DNA of 64,000 bases from Planctomycetaceae bacterium (GCA_027490145.1 JAIXYQ010000015.1:62001-126000); one strand, 5' to 3'. Counted from the first letter of the stretch, positions 16,451 through 26,332 are shown. Notes: a model not told the origin generated them from the letters alone. Numbers and translations are program-made.

Positions 16451-16529
16451 GTGCTGGAATCAGTGGTTCGTGAAGAAAAGCACAAGCCCGGACCGCAAGA
16501 ATGCCAGTGATTTCAGCGCGAAGTGAAAA

Positions 16530-17369
16530 CTACGAGGTCTTCGGGGCCTGTTGGCACGGCTCGAGCAGGGCTGTTTCGCACCCGGTGGGGTCGTAGGTGG
16601 GTTGCCATCGCCCCACGCCCGGAATCGGCATGACGTCGCACGGCAGCGTCGCACCGAGTGCCTTGGCCTGGGCGGCCGCGGAGTCCATCTCGATGACCTG
16701 GACGTAGGGGTACCAGCGTGCGCGCTTCCATGGGTGGGCATCGTCGGCACACTGCTTCCACAGGCTCGCGACCGGATGGCCACCGGCGCTCGCGATGGTC
16801 ACGGTGAAGTCGCCCATGTCCTGCTCGGTCGAGGTCCAGCCCAACACGTGGGCGAGGAACGCGGCACTCGCCTTCGGATCGGGCGTGACCAGTTCGCACC
16901 AGCACATGAAGCCGTGACCGTGCGGGTTCACACCGTCGGTCGCTCCAGGCGCCGCAGTGAACAGTCCGAGCGCCGCACCGTGCGGATCCACGATGACCGC
17001 GCCGCGGCCCATGCCGTTGTCGTTGGGCGCCGTGACGCCGGTGGCGCCATGGGAAAGCGCGCGCGCGTACGCAGCGTCGGTGTCGTCCACCGCGACGAAC
17101 GGGAGCCAATGCGGCCCGCGCTCGATGAGCGGTGCGGGGCATCCTGCCAAGGCGCGCAGCGACCAACGATGGTGCGGACCGGCGTTCATCATGTGCATCG
17201 TGCCGCCACACGGCAGGGGCACCGCGGCGTGCTCGCCGCCGACCAGCGCGGTCCAGAACGCGACCGCACGCTCCGGCGAATCGCTGTGGTGCTCGAACCA
17301 GCAGAACATGCCGTGATGGACGGGGACGGTCATGACTCCTGTTGCATCCGGTGCTGGAGATGTGCTCAT
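16530..17369 (-). CDS. VOC (glyoxalase/dioxygenase-fold) family protein, two modules
   Basis: The 279-aa protein has two vicinal-oxygen-chelate modules: residues about 15-140 (HGMFCWFEHHSDSPERAVAFWTALVG, ending VIVDPHGAALGLF) and about 150-270 (GFMCWCELVTPDPKASAAFLAHVLGW, ending YDPTGCETALLEP). The layout matches the bacterial CFP32/glyoxalase-like group that acts on unknown small molecules. The start is followed by a second ATG in the same frame after 12 residues. It is transcribed alone and probably ends at the nested hairpin. Confidence 0.85.
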   Translation of the reverse strand: MSTSPAPDATGVMTVPVHHGMFCWFEHHSDSPERAVAFWTALVGGEHAAVPLPCGGTMHMMNAGPHHRWSLRALAGCPAPLIERGPHWLPFVAVDDTDAAYARALSHGATGVTAPNDNGMGRGAVIVDPHGAALGLFTAAPGATDGVNPHGHGFMCWCELVTPDPKASAAFLAHVLGWTSTEQDMGDFTVTIASAGGHPVASLWKQCADDAHPWKRARWYPYVQVIEMDSAAAQAKALGATLPCDVMPIPGVGRWQPTYDPTGCETALLEPCQQAPKTS

Positions 17370-17417
17370 GGGGGCTCCGTACTGGGCGAGCGGGGGAACG
17401 CGACTTCACCAGTGATA

Positions 17418-18503
17418 TCAGGGTTTCACAGCTGGCAGCGCAGCAGGGGGTTGAACCTTGGCCGCGCGCTGCGGTGCATGCGGCGATCGTCGCCAGGGAC
17501 CACCATCGGGCAGTCCGCAGACGTACGCGCTGCCCAGATCGCTGCACGGCACGGGCGCATCGGTGCTGACCACGTTGGCGCCGCTGGTCAGGGCAGCGTC
17601 CCGACGGGTCGGATCGTTCGCGCGCACCTCGCGCAGGTCGGCATCCGCGCGCGTGCGCACCATGTATCCGCGACGCATCAGGTCCTTGATCCGATCACGC
17701 TGGCCGATCGGGTCGTTCACCACCAGGTAGGCCGATCCCGGCGTTCCCTCGGGCGCGTTGACGAAGCACGCGCGTCCCTGCCCACTCGGTCGACCGTCGA
17801 GATACGTCGCGCGTGCCCGTGCGCCGCACTCGAGGATGAACATCACGCGCCCGGCGACCTGGTTGAGTTCGGGCCAACCCAGGGTGCCGATGGCCTCGTT
17901 CAGGGTGGAGGCATCGCCACGCACCAGATCCGGGGTGATGAGCCGATCCGAACCGATCCGATCGCGGATCAGCGCATCGAGGGCATCGAGTGCCTTGGCA
18001 TCGAACGGTGGTGGCGGATCGATCCGGTAGCCGGCAGGTCCGTCGTAGCCCGACTCCTTGAGCTCGAGCTGGACCAGGATGGGCACATGGCCTGCATGAC
18101 CGCTGCTCCAGCCGGCGATCTGCGACAGGGCATCCTGCAAGAGCACGCACCGTGTGCCTTGATCGACCGAGGGAACATGGAAGACCTTGAATCCCGGCTG
18201 CCTGAGCAACGACGATGATCCGTGGCCGAAGAGCGGATGCCGGTACAGGCCACCGTCGGGATCGTGATGGACATCGAGCTCGAGGGCGCGGATGTTCTGG
18301 TCGTCCAGCTGGGTGCGCAGCGGGGCATGCGTGTACTGCCAGGCGCGCGCCCGCTCGGCGAAGATCGTGTAGAGCCCCGCCGGAGGCGCCACGTGATAGG
18401 AGTTGTGGGTGCCGATGACCTGGATGTCGTTCAGGCGAAGCCCGGCAGGGAAGGGGCCATCGCCCATGGCGAGCGCGGCAAGCAGCATGGCAACGGCCTG
18501 CAT
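17418..18503 (-). CDS. calcium-dependent PI-specific phospholipase C family protein
   Basis: A signal peptide (MQAVAMLLAALAMG) precedes a PLC-like TIM barrel. The first catalytic His is in DIQVIGTHNSYHV near residue 32, and the metal/His segment is RALELDVHHDPDGGLYRHPLFG. The motif ILVQLELKES fits the third strand. This matches the bacterial Ca2+-dependent phosphoinositide-type PLC family (361 aa). The substrate is likely a phosphodiester lipid or glycan in the periplasm or outside. The C-terminus ends in a Pro/Ala/Arg tail. TACCGT lies 8 nt before the ATG. Confidence 0.82.
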   Translation of the reverse strand: MQAVAMLLAALAMGDGPFPAGLRLNDIQVIGTHNSYHVAPPAGLYTIFAERARAWQYTHAPLRTQLDDQNIRALELDVHHDPDGGLYRHPLFGHGSSSLLRQPGFKVFHVPSVDQGTRCVLLQDALSQIAGWSSGHAGHVPILVQLELKESGYDGPAGYRIDPPPPFDAKALDALDALIRDRIGSDRLITPDLVRGDASTLNEAIGTLGWPELNQVAGRVMFILECGARARATYLDGRPSGQGRACFVNAPEGTPGSAYLVVNDPIGQRDRIKDLMRRGYMVRTRADADLREVRANDPTRRDAALTSGANVVSTDAPVPCSDLGSAYVCGLPDGGPWRRSPHAPQRAAKVQPPAALPAVKP

Positions 18504-18511
18504 GGGGCACT

Positions 18512-18517
18512 ACGGTA
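18512..18517 (-). promoter_or_regulatory. TACCGT -10-like hexamer, 8 nt before ATG 18503
   Basis: Minus-strand leaderless-type element for the PI-PLC gene. The divergent fusion gene at 18553 instead has a Shine-Dalgarno. Confidence 0.45.
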
Positions 18518-18552
18518 CCGAACGACCGGCCCCGGCCGGCAAGGAGCGCACG

Positions 18553-19434
18553 ATGACGATCGACCGGACCATGGCCATGCGATGGATGGATGCTGCGATC
18601 GAGCAGGCCGAGAAGGGATGGAGCGAGGGGGGAATCCCCATCGGCAGCGTGCTGGCTCGCGCCGACGGCACGATCGTGGCCCGTGGACACAACCAGCGTG
18701 TGCAGTCCGGCGACCCGATCCTGCATGCCGAGATGGACTGCATCCGCAACGCCGGTCGCCGCACCGACTGGTCCGAGCTCACGCTGGTGAGCACGCTGAG
18801 CCCGTGTCCGATGTGCACGGGCACCGCGGTGCTCTACAAGGTGCCGCGCGTGGTCATCGGCGAGAACAGGACCTTCATGGGTGCCGAGCGCTGGCTTGCG
18901 GAGGCCGGCGCGGAGGTGCTCGTGCTGGACGATCCGCGCTGCATCGAACTCATGCACCGACTGCAGCGTGAGAAGCCCGGTCTGTGGGCCGAGGACATCG
19001 GCGAGCACTATCGCCACAAGGTGGCCTTCGTCTGCACCGCCAATTCGTGCCGGAGCCAGATGGCCGAGGGTTGGGCGCGCGCGCTGCACGGCGACCGGCT
19101 CGATGCCTTCAGCGCCGGCGTGCGCGCCAGCACGCTGAATCCGCTGGCGGTCCGCGCCATGGCGGAAGCAGGCGTCGACATCAGCGCCCACGCGAGCAAG
19201 ACCGTGGGCGATCTGCCGACGCACCTGGATGTGGCGATCACGGTCTGCTCCGGTGCGGACCAGGCGTGCCCCGCCATGCCCGGTGCCGTGCGGCGCATCC
19301 ACGCTCCGTTCGACGATCCGCCGCATCTGGCGCAGGGAGCCCGCACCGACGACGAAGCCATGCCGCACTACCGCCGCGTGCGCGACGAGATCCGCGCCTG
19401 GGTCGAGCGGGAACTGCCCAAGCACTTGCATTGA
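18553..19434 (+). CDS. fusion: yeast-type cytosine deaminase + thioredoxin-coupled arsenate reductase
   Basis: Residues 1-151 align by eye with the whole of fungal cytosine deaminase (FCY1 type): zinc ligands His58, Cys85 and Cys88 with catalytic Glu60 in LHAEMD and TLSPCPMC, ending in the typical WAEDIGE. Residues 155-293 are a complete ArsC of the Bacillus type: P-loop CTANSCRSQMAEGW (Cys161, Arg167), the relay cysteines Cys232 and Cys239, the FDDP loop and RVRDEI. No stop or linker separates them (EDIGEHYRHKVAFVC). AAGGAG lies 6 nt before the ATG. All catalytic residues of both halves are present, so both may be active. Such a fusion is not known to me. Confidence 0.9.
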   Translation: MTIDRTMAMRWMDAAIEQAEKGWSEGGIPIGSVLARADGTIVARGHNQRVQSGDPILHAEMDCIRNAGRRTDWSELTLVSTLSPCPMCTGTAVLYKVPRVVIGENRTFMGAERWLAEAGAEVLVLDDPRCIELMHRLQREKPGLWAEDIGEHYRHKVAFVCTANSCRSQMAEGWARALHGDRLDAFSAGVRASTLNPLAVRAMAEAGVDISAHASKTVGDLPTHLDVAITVCSGADQACPAMPGAVRRIHAPFDDPPHLAQGARTDDEAMPHYRRVRDEIRAWVERELPKHLH

Positions 19435-19516
19435 TGCCAGGTGCAGCCGCGGCCGAGCCGGCGGGTTCACGGGGCAAGGCGGCAACGCTCGGTCGTGCGA
19501 CTACGCTCTGCGGGTC

Positions 19517-19602
19517 GGGCCCTTGGCGGAATTGGCAGACGCAGGGGACTTAAAATCCCTCGCCGCTCACACGGCATCCCGGTTCGAGTCCGGGAGGGCC
19601 CA
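19517..19602 (+). tRNA. tRNA-Leu (TAA)
   Basis: A class II tRNA of 86 nt. GGGCCCT pairs with AGGGCCC. The anticodon stem GGGGA/TCCCT encloses loop CTTAAAA with anticodon TAA. A long variable arm and T arm CCCGG-TTCGAGT-CCGGG are present; discriminator A, CCA not encoded. Confidence 0.96.
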
Positions 19603-19622
19603 TTGCGGGACGGTGTGACCCC

Positions 19623-20738
19623 TCACCCCAGCCCCATCGCCGCGAGCGTCTCGCGCGCCACGGTGCGGGCATCGAACGACAGCTCGGCGCGCGCGCGGGC
19701 AGCGCGCCCCATCGCATCGGTCCGCGCCGGGTCCTGCATCAGTGACTGCATCGCGTGCGCCAGTGCGGCCACGTTGCCGCGTTCGACGAGAACTCCCGTC
19801 ACCCCGTCCTCCACGCACTGACGGCAACCGGGCACGTCGTTCGTGACGACGGCGCGGCCGATGGCCATCGCCTCGAGCACGCTGTGCGGCGTGCCTTCGC
19901 GCCAACTCGGCAGCACGAACACGCGACACCAGGCCAGGTCGGGTCGGATGTCGTGACGGCGCCCCACCGACTCCCACACACCGCGCTGCGCTCCCTCGGC
20001 CACGCGGCGCTCGAACGCAGCGCCCTCCTTGCCATCACCGAATCCCGCGATGCGGATCGGGATCGACGGGTCCGCGCGGTGGACGCGCTCGGCGGCCTGC
20101 AGGAACTCGTCGAAGCCCTTGTCGGTCATGAATCGGCTCGCGAACAGGAGTCCACCCGCGGGGTTCGGTGTCTGCGCCGCGTGGTGCACGAGATCGACGC
20201 CGCTGCCGGCGGTGACCGTCACCGGCACGCCGGGCGCCAGCAGGCCCCAGCGCGCGAAGTCGGCACGATCATCGGGGTTGTGGAAGATGACGTGCGTGGC
20301 CTGCACCAGGGCGCGTCGGTACAGCGCGCTCGCGGCCTGGCGCGCGATCCACCAACGCAGGCCACCGCGCACGAAGACGCTGCCGACGCCCGTGATCATG
20401 GCCACACGGATGGGCACGCCCGCCGCCGCCGCCGCCGGCATGCCGTGGCACACGGCCTTGATCGTGCCGGCCAGCACATGGGTCGGGCGTTCGTCGCGCA
20501 TGAAGCGGTCGAACTCCCGCCGCACGCCGCGTTCCGCCAGCGGATTCATGCCGCGCCGCGCGTAGTCGAGCTCCACCACCTCGGCTCCCGCGTCCTGCAT
20601 GCGCTCGCGCACCCAGGGCTCGATCGCCGGAGCGGCGACCACGACCTCGTGGCCGGCTGCACGCAGCAGGCCCACCAACGGTGCACGGAAGAGCGGCAAC
20701 GTCGGGGCGAAGCCGGTCAGGATCGCGACTCGGGCCAT
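19623..20738 (-). CDS. glycosyltransferase family 4 (GT-B)
   Basis: The 371-aa enzyme has an N-terminal acceptor domain (FAPTLPLFRAPLVGLLRAAGHEVVVAAP) and a C-terminal donor-binding domain with GGLLFASRFMTDKGFDEFL. The GT4 ExxxxxxxE-type motif is visible as EGTPHSVLEAMAIGRAVVTNDVPGC. The length and WxxxHGxP-like region resemble transferases that extend undecaprenyl-linked sugars (AviX12/PglA/PssF-like). It starts an envelope-glycan region and is divergent from a flippase gene. The -10-like TACGAT is 6 nt before the ATG. Confidence 0.88.
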   Translation of the reverse strand: MARVAILTGFAPTLPLFRAPLVGLLRAAGHEVVVAAPAIEPWVRERMQDAGAEVVELDYARRGMNPLAERGVRREFDRFMRDERPTHVLAGTIKAVCHGMPAAAAAGVPIRVAMITGVGSVFVRGGLRWWIARQAASALYRRALVQATHVIFHNPDDRADFARWGLLAPGVPVTVTAGSGVDLVHHAAQTPNPAGGLLFASRFMTDKGFDEFLQAAERVHRADPSIPIRIAGFGDGKEGAAFERRVAEGAQRGVWESVGRRHDIRPDLAWCRVFVLPSWREGTPHSVLEAMAIGRAVVTNDVPGCRQCVEDGVTGVLVERGNVAALAHAMQSLMQDPARTDAMGRAARARAELSFDARTVARETLAAMGLG

Positions 20739-20744
20739 GATCGG

Positions 20745-20785
20745 ATCGTATGGGCGAGCGCCTCACGCGCCATCGACCCTACGAT
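20745..20785. promoter_or_regulatory. back-to-back leaderless promoters for GT4 and flippase
   Basis: TACGAT occurs on the minus strand (20745-20750, 6 nt before ATG 20738) and on the plus strand (20780-20785, 6 nt before ATG 20792). The whole intergenic space is 53 bp. Confidence 0.55.
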
Positions 20786-20791
20786 GGCCCG

Positions 20792-22078
20792 ATGCGTGCG
20801 CCCGTCGAGGTCGCCATCGTGTGGTCCGCCTCGCTCGCGAGCGCGCTGCTCGCGTTCGGGTTCTCGATCGCGCTCGCGCGCACGCTCGATGCGGCGGCCT
20901 TCGGCACGTTCATGACGGTCTTCGCCGTGAGCCGGCTCGCAGCGCCGCTCGCGCAGGGCGGCGTGAGCGAGATGTGGCTGCAGGCCTTCGGTCGTCATGG
21001 TCGCGCCGCGTCGGCGTGGATCGTGCCGGGCTTGGGGGCGATGGCCAGCACCGCCGGTCTGGCCGTGCTCGGCATGGCGACCTGGGGCATGGCGCTCGCG
21101 CCGTCGGGCGAGGCTGGGGAGCTGGCGATCGTGATGGCGGTGGCGGTCGCGCTCGGCGCGCCGGCCGACAACGCGATCGCCGAGCCGATGCTGCGTGGAC
21201 GATTCGTCCGCGTGGCACTCTGGCAGCTCGCACCGTACGTGGTGCGCATGGCGGCGGTCGGGGTCGCGGCGCTGGTGCTGTGGGGCAGCGACGGCACGCG
21301 CGCCGTGGGTGGACCACTGGTGATCGTGCTGGTCGCGGGCACGGCGTTGACGAGCGTGATCGGCATGCGGTGGATCCTCAGGCTTCGGCGCGATCCACCG
21401 ATCGACGATGCGCCGACCCACGAACCGATGCCGCACGCACCGGCCGCGGGAGCGGCGCTCGTGCGGTCGCTCCCTTTCGCCGTGCAGGGACTGGCGTACC
21501 TGGCGGTCCTGCAGGTGGGCACGATCGCGCTGGGTTCGGCGCAGCTGGTCGAGGATGCGGGGTCCTTCTCCGTGGCGATGAACATCGTGACGGCGATGCA
21601 CCTCCTGCCGAGCGCCGTCTTCGCCCGGGTCTTCGCACCGCGCTACTTCCTCTGGGGCAACAGCGATCCGGCGCGGCTCGCCCGCACCGCGCCGCGCGTG
21701 CTCGCGTGGGTCATGGTGGTGTCGATCCTGGCCTCGATCGCGGCCTGGTTCGTGCTGCCCTGGGCGATCCCGCTCGTGTTCGGCCAGGCGCAACAGGCTG
21801 CGGTCGGACCGGCGCGCACGCTGGCGCTGGCCTTTCCCGTGTGGTGCCTGGCTGCCGGACTGACGGCGCACCACACGACGCCGACCGAAGTGCGTTGGCG
21901 CACCCTGTGCTGGGTCGGCCTGGCCGCCATCACGATCGGGGGCTGCATCCTGCAGGCTCCAACCGCGGGCATGGAGGGCGTGGTGACGGCCGTGATCGCC
22001 GGGCAGGTGGCGTTCGCCATCCTCGCGCTGATCGGCCAACTCGTCTTCGTGGGCCCACGGTGGCGTGCCGCTTCATGA
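20792..22078 (+). CDS. polysaccharide flippase-like membrane protein (MOP superfamily)
   Basis: The 428-aa protein has about 12 hydrophobic segments. Its start (VAIVWSASLASALLAFGFSIALARTLDAAAFGTFMTVFAVSRLAAPLAQGG) is the typical first helix pair of Wzx/RfbX-type flippases, including the LDxxxFGxxxxVFAxxxL stretch. It probably moves lipid-linked glycan units across the inner membrane. It pairs with the divergent GT4 and the nearby WecA-like initiating transferase. The ATG at 20792 is preferred over 20750 because TACGAT lies 6 nt upstream and the first helix begins there. Confidence 0.78.
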   Translation: MRAPVEVAIVWSASLASALLAFGFSIALARTLDAAAFGTFMTVFAVSRLAAPLAQGGVSEMWLQAFGRHGRAASAWIVPGLGAMASTAGLAVLGMATWGMALAPSGEAGELAIVMAVAVALGAPADNAIAEPMLRGRFVRVALWQLAPYVVRMAAVGVAALVLWGSDGTRAVGGPLVIVLVAGTALTSVIGMRWILRLRRDPPIDDAPTHEPMPHAPAAGAALVRSLPFAVQGLAYLAVLQVGTIALGSAQLVEDAGSFSVAMNIVTAMHLLPSAVFARVFAPRYFLWGNSDPARLARTAPRVLAWVMVVSILASIAAWFVLPWAIPLVFGQAQQAAVGPARTLALAFPVWCLAAGLTAHHTTPTEVRWRTLCWVGLAAITIGGCILQAPTAGMEGVVTAVIAGQVAFAILALIGQLVFVGPRWRAAS

Positions 22079-22107
22079 AGCCTTCACCACGCCGTGCGGT
22101 CCGCTCC

Positions 22108-22113
22108 TAGGAT
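22108..22113 (+). promoter_or_regulatory. TAGGAT -10-like hexamer, 7 nt before ATG 22121
   Basis: Supports ATG 22121 over an in-frame ATG at 22094. Confidence 0.5.
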
Positions 22114-22120
22114 CAGCCGG

Positions 22121-23326
22121 ATGCAGGCGCAGCCACAACGGGTCTCGGGTCGTGCCGTCGGCGCGGTGATGTTCATCGCCGCGCTCGCCGTGACCATCGC
22201 GTGGATCGTGATCCGTGTGTTCTTCACGGTGCAACCCGCCGAGGGCGAGCCGTCCGGCGCCACCATGACCGCGTCGTCGAACGCGGTGGGTTCCGTGGCC
22301 GAGCGCGCTGCACCTCGTGCGATCACGAAGCCCTTCGACCACGTGATCGTGCTGAGCATCGATGGCCTCCGGGCCGATGCGGTCGAGGATGCGGTGCGGC
22401 GCGGCCGCCCTGGGTTTGCTGCACTCCTGGAAGGACCCCACACGCTCGAGGCGCGGACCGATCCGGACATCACCGTCACGCTGCCCAACCACACCGGCAT
22501 GGTGACTGGCCGTCTCTTCAAGGGACCGCAGGGCCACAACTGGCTGCCCAATGACCTGCCGCCGACGATCGTCGAGGGCGGCACGCTGCATGCCGCACAC
22601 GGCTCGTACGTGCCGAGCATGTGGGACGTGGCGCATGATCATGGCCTGCTCACCGGCATGATCGCGAGCAAGGAGAAGTTCATCCTGTACGACAACACCT
22701 ACCGCGAGGAGCAAGGTGCTCCCGACGCCGTCGCCCCGGATCACGGTCGGGCCAAGCTCGACGTCGTGGAGCTCGCGTTCCGCGGCGAAGGCGTCGAACG
22801 CAAGGCCGAGGCAGCCCTCGACCGTGCAGCGGCGGATGGGCGTCGATCCCTGTGGTTCCTGCATTTCGCCGACACCGACTTCACCGGTCACGGGAAGACA
22901 TGGGACATGACGCCGGGCTCGGACTACCTGGCGTGCGTGGACCGCATGGATGCACTCGTCGACCGGCTCGTGGGGCATGTGGGGTCGAACCCGTCGTTGA
23001 AGGGACGCACCGCGATCATCATGACCGCCGACCATGGTGGCGGCGCACCGCCGCTCTCCCACACGGTCCACGATTCACCGCTGAACTTCCGGATCCCGTT
23101 CGTGGTGTGGACCGGCGACGGTGCTGCAGGGGATCTCTATGCCCTCAGCCCCACGCGCTCGCGACCGTCCGCGAGCGAGCGCATGACGGCCACCGGGGGT
23201 GCACCGATCCGCAATGCGGATGCCGGCAACTGTGCGCTCTGGCTGCTTGGATTGCCGTCGATCCCGACGAGCACGGTGGGTGCCGAGCAGGACCTGCTTG
23301 CCGGCTGGTCGCGTACGGATCGGTGA
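22121..23326 (+). CDS. membrane-anchored alkaline phosphatase-superfamily protein (phosphodiesterase/NPP-like)
   Basis: A short cytoplasmic start and one transmembrane segment (VMFIAALAVTIAWIVIRVFF) lead to a periplasmic catalytic domain. Metal-site motifs are VLSIDGLRADAVED, the nucleophile region VTLPNHTGMVTG, LHFADTDFTGHG and MTADHGGG. The order matches type I phosphodiesterase/nucleotide pyrophosphatase and related phosphoglycan-transfer enzymes. 401 aa. In this setting it might transfer or remove phospho-groups on an envelope glycan; that is inference. Confidence 0.82.
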   Translation: MQAQPQRVSGRAVGAVMFIAALAVTIAWIVIRVFFTVQPAEGEPSGATMTASSNAVGSVAERAAPRAITKPFDHVIVLSIDGLRADAVEDAVRRGRPGFAALLEGPHTLEARTDPDITVTLPNHTGMVTGRLFKGPQGHNWLPNDLPPTIVEGGTLHAAHGSYVPSMWDVAHDHGLLTGMIASKEKFILYDNTYREEQGAPDAVAPDHGRAKLDVVELAFRGEGVERKAEAALDRAAADGRRSLWFLHFADTDFTGHGKTWDMTPGSDYLACVDRMDALVDRLVGHVGSNPSLKGRTAIIMTADHGGGAPPLSHTVHDSPLNFRIPFVVWTGDGAAGDLYALSPTRSRPSASERMTATGGAPIRNADAGNCALWLLGLPSIPTSTVGAEQDLLAGWSRTDR

Positions 23327-23330
23327 GCGC

Positions 23331-24353
23331 TCAGCGCTTGACGCGGTAGTACTCGCAGTACCAATCGATGAAGCGCTTGACGCCGACCTCGACGGGCGTG
23401 CCGGGTCGATAGCCGGTGGCTTGCGTCAGGCTGGTCGTGTCGGCCCAGGTGTCGGGCACGTCGCCCGGCTGCAGCGGCAGCAGTTCGCGCGTGGCCTTGC
23501 GGCCCAGGTTCTCCTCGATGAGCTCGATGTAGCGCGAGAGTTCGACCGGCGTGCCGTTGCCGATGTTGAACAGCCGCCAGGGGACGTTGCTCGTGGCCGG
23601 ATCCGGATGCGCACCGCTCCACGACGGGTTGGGCGTGGCGACGTGGTCGAGCGAGGCCACGACCCCGCCGGCGATGTCGTCGACGTACGTGAAGTCGCGC
23701 TTGTGGTGACCGTGGTTGAAGACCTTGATCGGCTCGCCGGCCAGGATCGCCTTCGTGAAGAGGAAGAGCGCCATGTCCGGTCGCCCCCAGGGACCGTAGA
23801 CCGTGAAGAAGCGGAGCCCCGTGCACGGCAACCCGAACATCGCCGCGTAGGTGTGGGCCATGAGCTCGTTGGCCTTCTTCGTGGCGGCGTAGAAGGAGAG
23901 CGGGTGATCGCAGGACTGCCCGACGCGGAAGGGCATGTCGGTGTTCGAGCCGTAGACGCTGCTGGTGCTCGCGTAGACCAGGTGCCGCACGCCGCCGTGC
24001 CGGCAACGCTCGAGGATGTTGGTGAAGCCGGTGAGGTTGGCTTCGACGTAGGCCATCGGATTGACCATCGAGTAGCGCACGCCCGCCTGCGCGGCCAGGT
24101 GCACCACGCGGTCGATCGGGTGGTCCTTGAAGACGCGCGCGAGCGCCCCGGCATCGGCGACGTCGACGCGCTCGAAGGAGAAGCCGGCACGGGGGGCAAG
24201 GCGCGCGAGCCGGGCTTCCTTCAGCGTGGGGTCGTAGTAGTCGTTCAGGTTGTCCAGGCCGACCACGCGGTCGCCACGGTCCAGAAGGAGGTGGGCCACG
24301 TGGCTCCCGATGAAGCCCGCGGCCCCGGTCACGAGGATCGTTCCAGCGCTCAT
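23331..24353 (-). CDS. UDP-glucuronate 4-epimerase-like NAD-dependent epimerase
   Basis: Extended SDR of 340 aa that interconverts nucleotide-sugar epimers. It has the NAD motif GAAGFIGSH at residue 10, the characteristic [36 protein letters not shown], the Ser-Tyr-Lys catalytic set ([16 protein letters not shown]) and [24 protein letters not shown]. The wording is that of UDP-glucuronate epimerases, which supply UDP-galacturonate for surface polysaccharide. The ATG overlaps the stop of asnB by 4 bp, so it is the second gene of that operon. Confidence 0.9.
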   Translation of the reverse strand: MSAGTILVTGAAGFIGSHVAHLLLDRGDRVVGLDNLNDYYDPTLKEARLARLAPRAGFSFERVDVADAGALARVFKDHPIDRVVHLAAQAGVRYSMVNPMAYVEANLTGFTNILERCRHGGVRHLVYASTSSVYGSNTDMPFRVGQSCDHPLSFYAATKKANELMAHTYAAMFGLPCTGLRFFTVYGPWGRPDMALFLFTKAILAGEPIKVFNHGHHKRDFTYVDDIAGGVVASLDHVATPNPSWSGAHPDPATSNVPWRLFNIGNGTPVELSRYIELIEENLGRKATRELLPLQPGDVPDTWADTTSLTQATGYRPGTPVEVGVKRFIDWYCEYYRVKR

Positions 24354-26326
24354 GTGCGGAGCGTATCGGTCTGCGTCCGGACGAGCCTGCGCGAGTGGAT
24401 CGCCCAGGAGTGCGCGGACGCGATCGTCCAGGCGATGTTCGCCACGTCGGGTTCGCGTGTGTCCAGCCGCGCGGCGATGGATCGCACCGCACGCGCGTCG
24501 AACAACCCGCAGCGCGAGGTGGTGGCGTCGCTCAGCATGTCGCCGGCCCAGTGGCGCAGGGGCCCCGACATCCAGCCAGCCAGCGGTACGGCGAAACCAC
24601 GCTTGGGCGCGCGGAGCACGGGTTCGGGAAGCAGGTTCCGCGCGAGCCTCCGCAGCACGAGCTTCGTGCCTCCCCGACCAAGCCGCTCATGCGGCGGCAT
24701 GCGCATGCTCAGGGCCACCACATCACGATCGAGCATCGGGCAGCGGGCCTCGAGACCCACGCTCATGCAGGCGCGATCGACCTTCACGAGGAGGTCGTCC
24801 GGCAGGTAGGTCATGAGGTCGGCGAGCATGAAGCGCGCCTCGAAGGTGTCGAGCTTCGGCACGGCATCGAAGTGATCGAGCAGCGTCGGCGCTTCGTCGA
24901 CGCCGGGGACCAGTGCGGGACCATCTTCCGACACGCTCATGACGCTGCGGGGCAGTGCATCCGCGCTGTGGGCCGCGAGCGCCTGGCGACCACGCCGGAC
25001 TGCGCGTGCGGGGTGTGCGCCGAGCGTGCGGTCGGGCAGGATCGCCCCGACGAGCCGCCAGAACTCGGCCGGTGGTGCGCCGAGAGCCGCCACGAGGGCC
25101 CTTCGCACGGGTCCGGGCAGCGATTGTGCCCTGCGCCAGAGGCGGTACGCGTGTTGGTAACGCTGGTAGCCGCCGAAGAGCTCATCGCCGCCATCGCCGG
25201 TCAGCACGACGGAGACCTCAGACCGCACGGCGCGCGCGAGCAGCAGGCTCGGGATCGCGCTCGAATCGGCGAAGGGCTCGTCCCAGACCGCGCCGATGTC
25301 CATGGCGGCATCGAGTGCGTCGTTGGGACCGACGAGCCAGTCGGAGTGTTCGGTGCCCAGGTGGTCCGCGACCAGGCGCGCGAGCGGCCGCTCGTCGTAC
25401 TCCGACTGGGCGAACCCGATGGAGAACGTGCGCACGCGGGACGTGGCCACCCGGCTCATGAGGGCGGTGACCACGCCGCTGTCGATGCCACCCGAGAGGA
25501 ATGCACCGACCGGCACGTCGCTCAGCAGCCGGCTCGACACGGCGGACCGGAGTGCCGACTCGAGAATCGCCGTGAGTTCGTCGCCGGTGCCCGACAGCCG
25601 GTGCCGTTCACCCTCGACGGCGACGTGGCGCGGATCCCAGAAGACGCTCGCCGACGGCAGCGTGCCGATCCGTGCCGCGTCATCCGGTCCGATGCGCACG
25701 AGCGAGCCCGGTGCCACCTTGACGAAGCCTTGGTGGATCGTGCGCGGTGAGGGCACGCACTGGTAGCGCACGTAGGCCGCGAGCGCCTGCCGGTCGATCG
25801 GCGGTGGCCATGATGGCAGCGCAGCCAGGGCATGCAGTTCGCTGGCGAACGCGAGCACGCCGCCGTGCCAGCCCATGCTCAGGGGCTTCTTTCCCAGTGG
25901 GTCCCGCGCCAGCCAGAGCACGCGTGGCCCGCGCTCCCATGCGGCGATCGCGAACATCCCGCGCAGCTTGGGCAGGGTGGCCGCGACGCCCCAGCGCTCA
26001 AAGCAGGCAAGAATGGTTTCCGTGTCCGACGTGCCGCGCCAGGCGATGCCGTCGCCGAGCTCGCGTCGCAGCTCAAGGTGGTTGTAGATCTCGCCGTTGT
26101 AGGCGATCACGAAGCGCTTCTGCGGCGACTCCATCGGCTGCGCGCCGGTCGGCGAGCGATCCAGGATCGCCAGCCGCGCATGGGCGAGTCCAAGACCGTC
26201 ACCCTCCCAGTGGAGCCCGAAGGCATCAGGTCCGCGATGGCGCGAGAGTGCGGCCATGCGCGCGAGCGTCGAGCGGGGATCGGAGATCGTCCCGCGCGGA
26301 TCGAGGAATCCCGCCACGCCGCACAT
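24350..26326 (-). CDS. asnB: glutamine-hydrolysing asparagine synthase (AsnB type)
   Basis: The 658-aa enzyme has an N-terminal Ntn amidotransferase domain, catalytic Cys2 after Met (MCGVAGF), with RGPDAFG and [12 protein letters not shown]. The synthetase domain has the PPi-loop [23 protein letters not shown] and PLLDRD-type [11 protein letters not shown]. AsnB homologues in polysaccharide clusters are thought to amidate uronic acids; placed next to a UDP-glucuronate epimerase, this one may do so (inference). The ATG at 26326 is right because Cys must follow Met; TACACT lies 6 nt upstream. Confidence 0.93.
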   Translation of the reverse strand: MCGVAGFLDPRGTISDPRSTLARMAALSRHRGPDAFGLHWEGDGLGLAHARLAILDRSPTGAQPMESPQKRFVIAYNGEIYNHLELRRELGDGIAWRGTSDTETILACFERWGVAATLPKLRGMFAIAAWERGPRVLWLARDPLGKKPLSMGWHGGVLAFASELHALAALPSWPPPIDRQALAAYVRYQCVPSPRTIHQGFVKVAPGSLVRIGPDDAARIGTLPSASVFWDPRHVAVEGERHRLSGTGDELTAILESALRSAVSSRLLSDVPVGAFLSGGIDSGVVTALMSRVATSRVRTFSIGFAQSEYDERPLARLVADHLGTEHSDWLVGPNDALDAAMDIGAVWDEPFADSSAIPSLLLARAVRSEVSVVLTGDGGDELFGGYQRYQHAYRLWRRAQSLPGPVRRALVAALGAPPAEFWRLVGAILPDRTLGAHPARAVRRGRQALAAHSADALPRSVMSVSEDGPALVPGVDEAPTLLDHFDAVPKLDTFEARFMLADLMTYLPDDLLVKVDRACMSVGLEARCPMLDRDVVALSMRMPPHERLGRGGTKLVLRRLARNLLPEPVLRAPKRGFAVPLAGWMSGPLRHWAGDMLSDATTSRCGLFDARAVRSIAARLDTREPDVANIAWTIASAHSWAIHSRRLVRTQTDTLRT

Positions 26327-26332
26327 GCGGTG

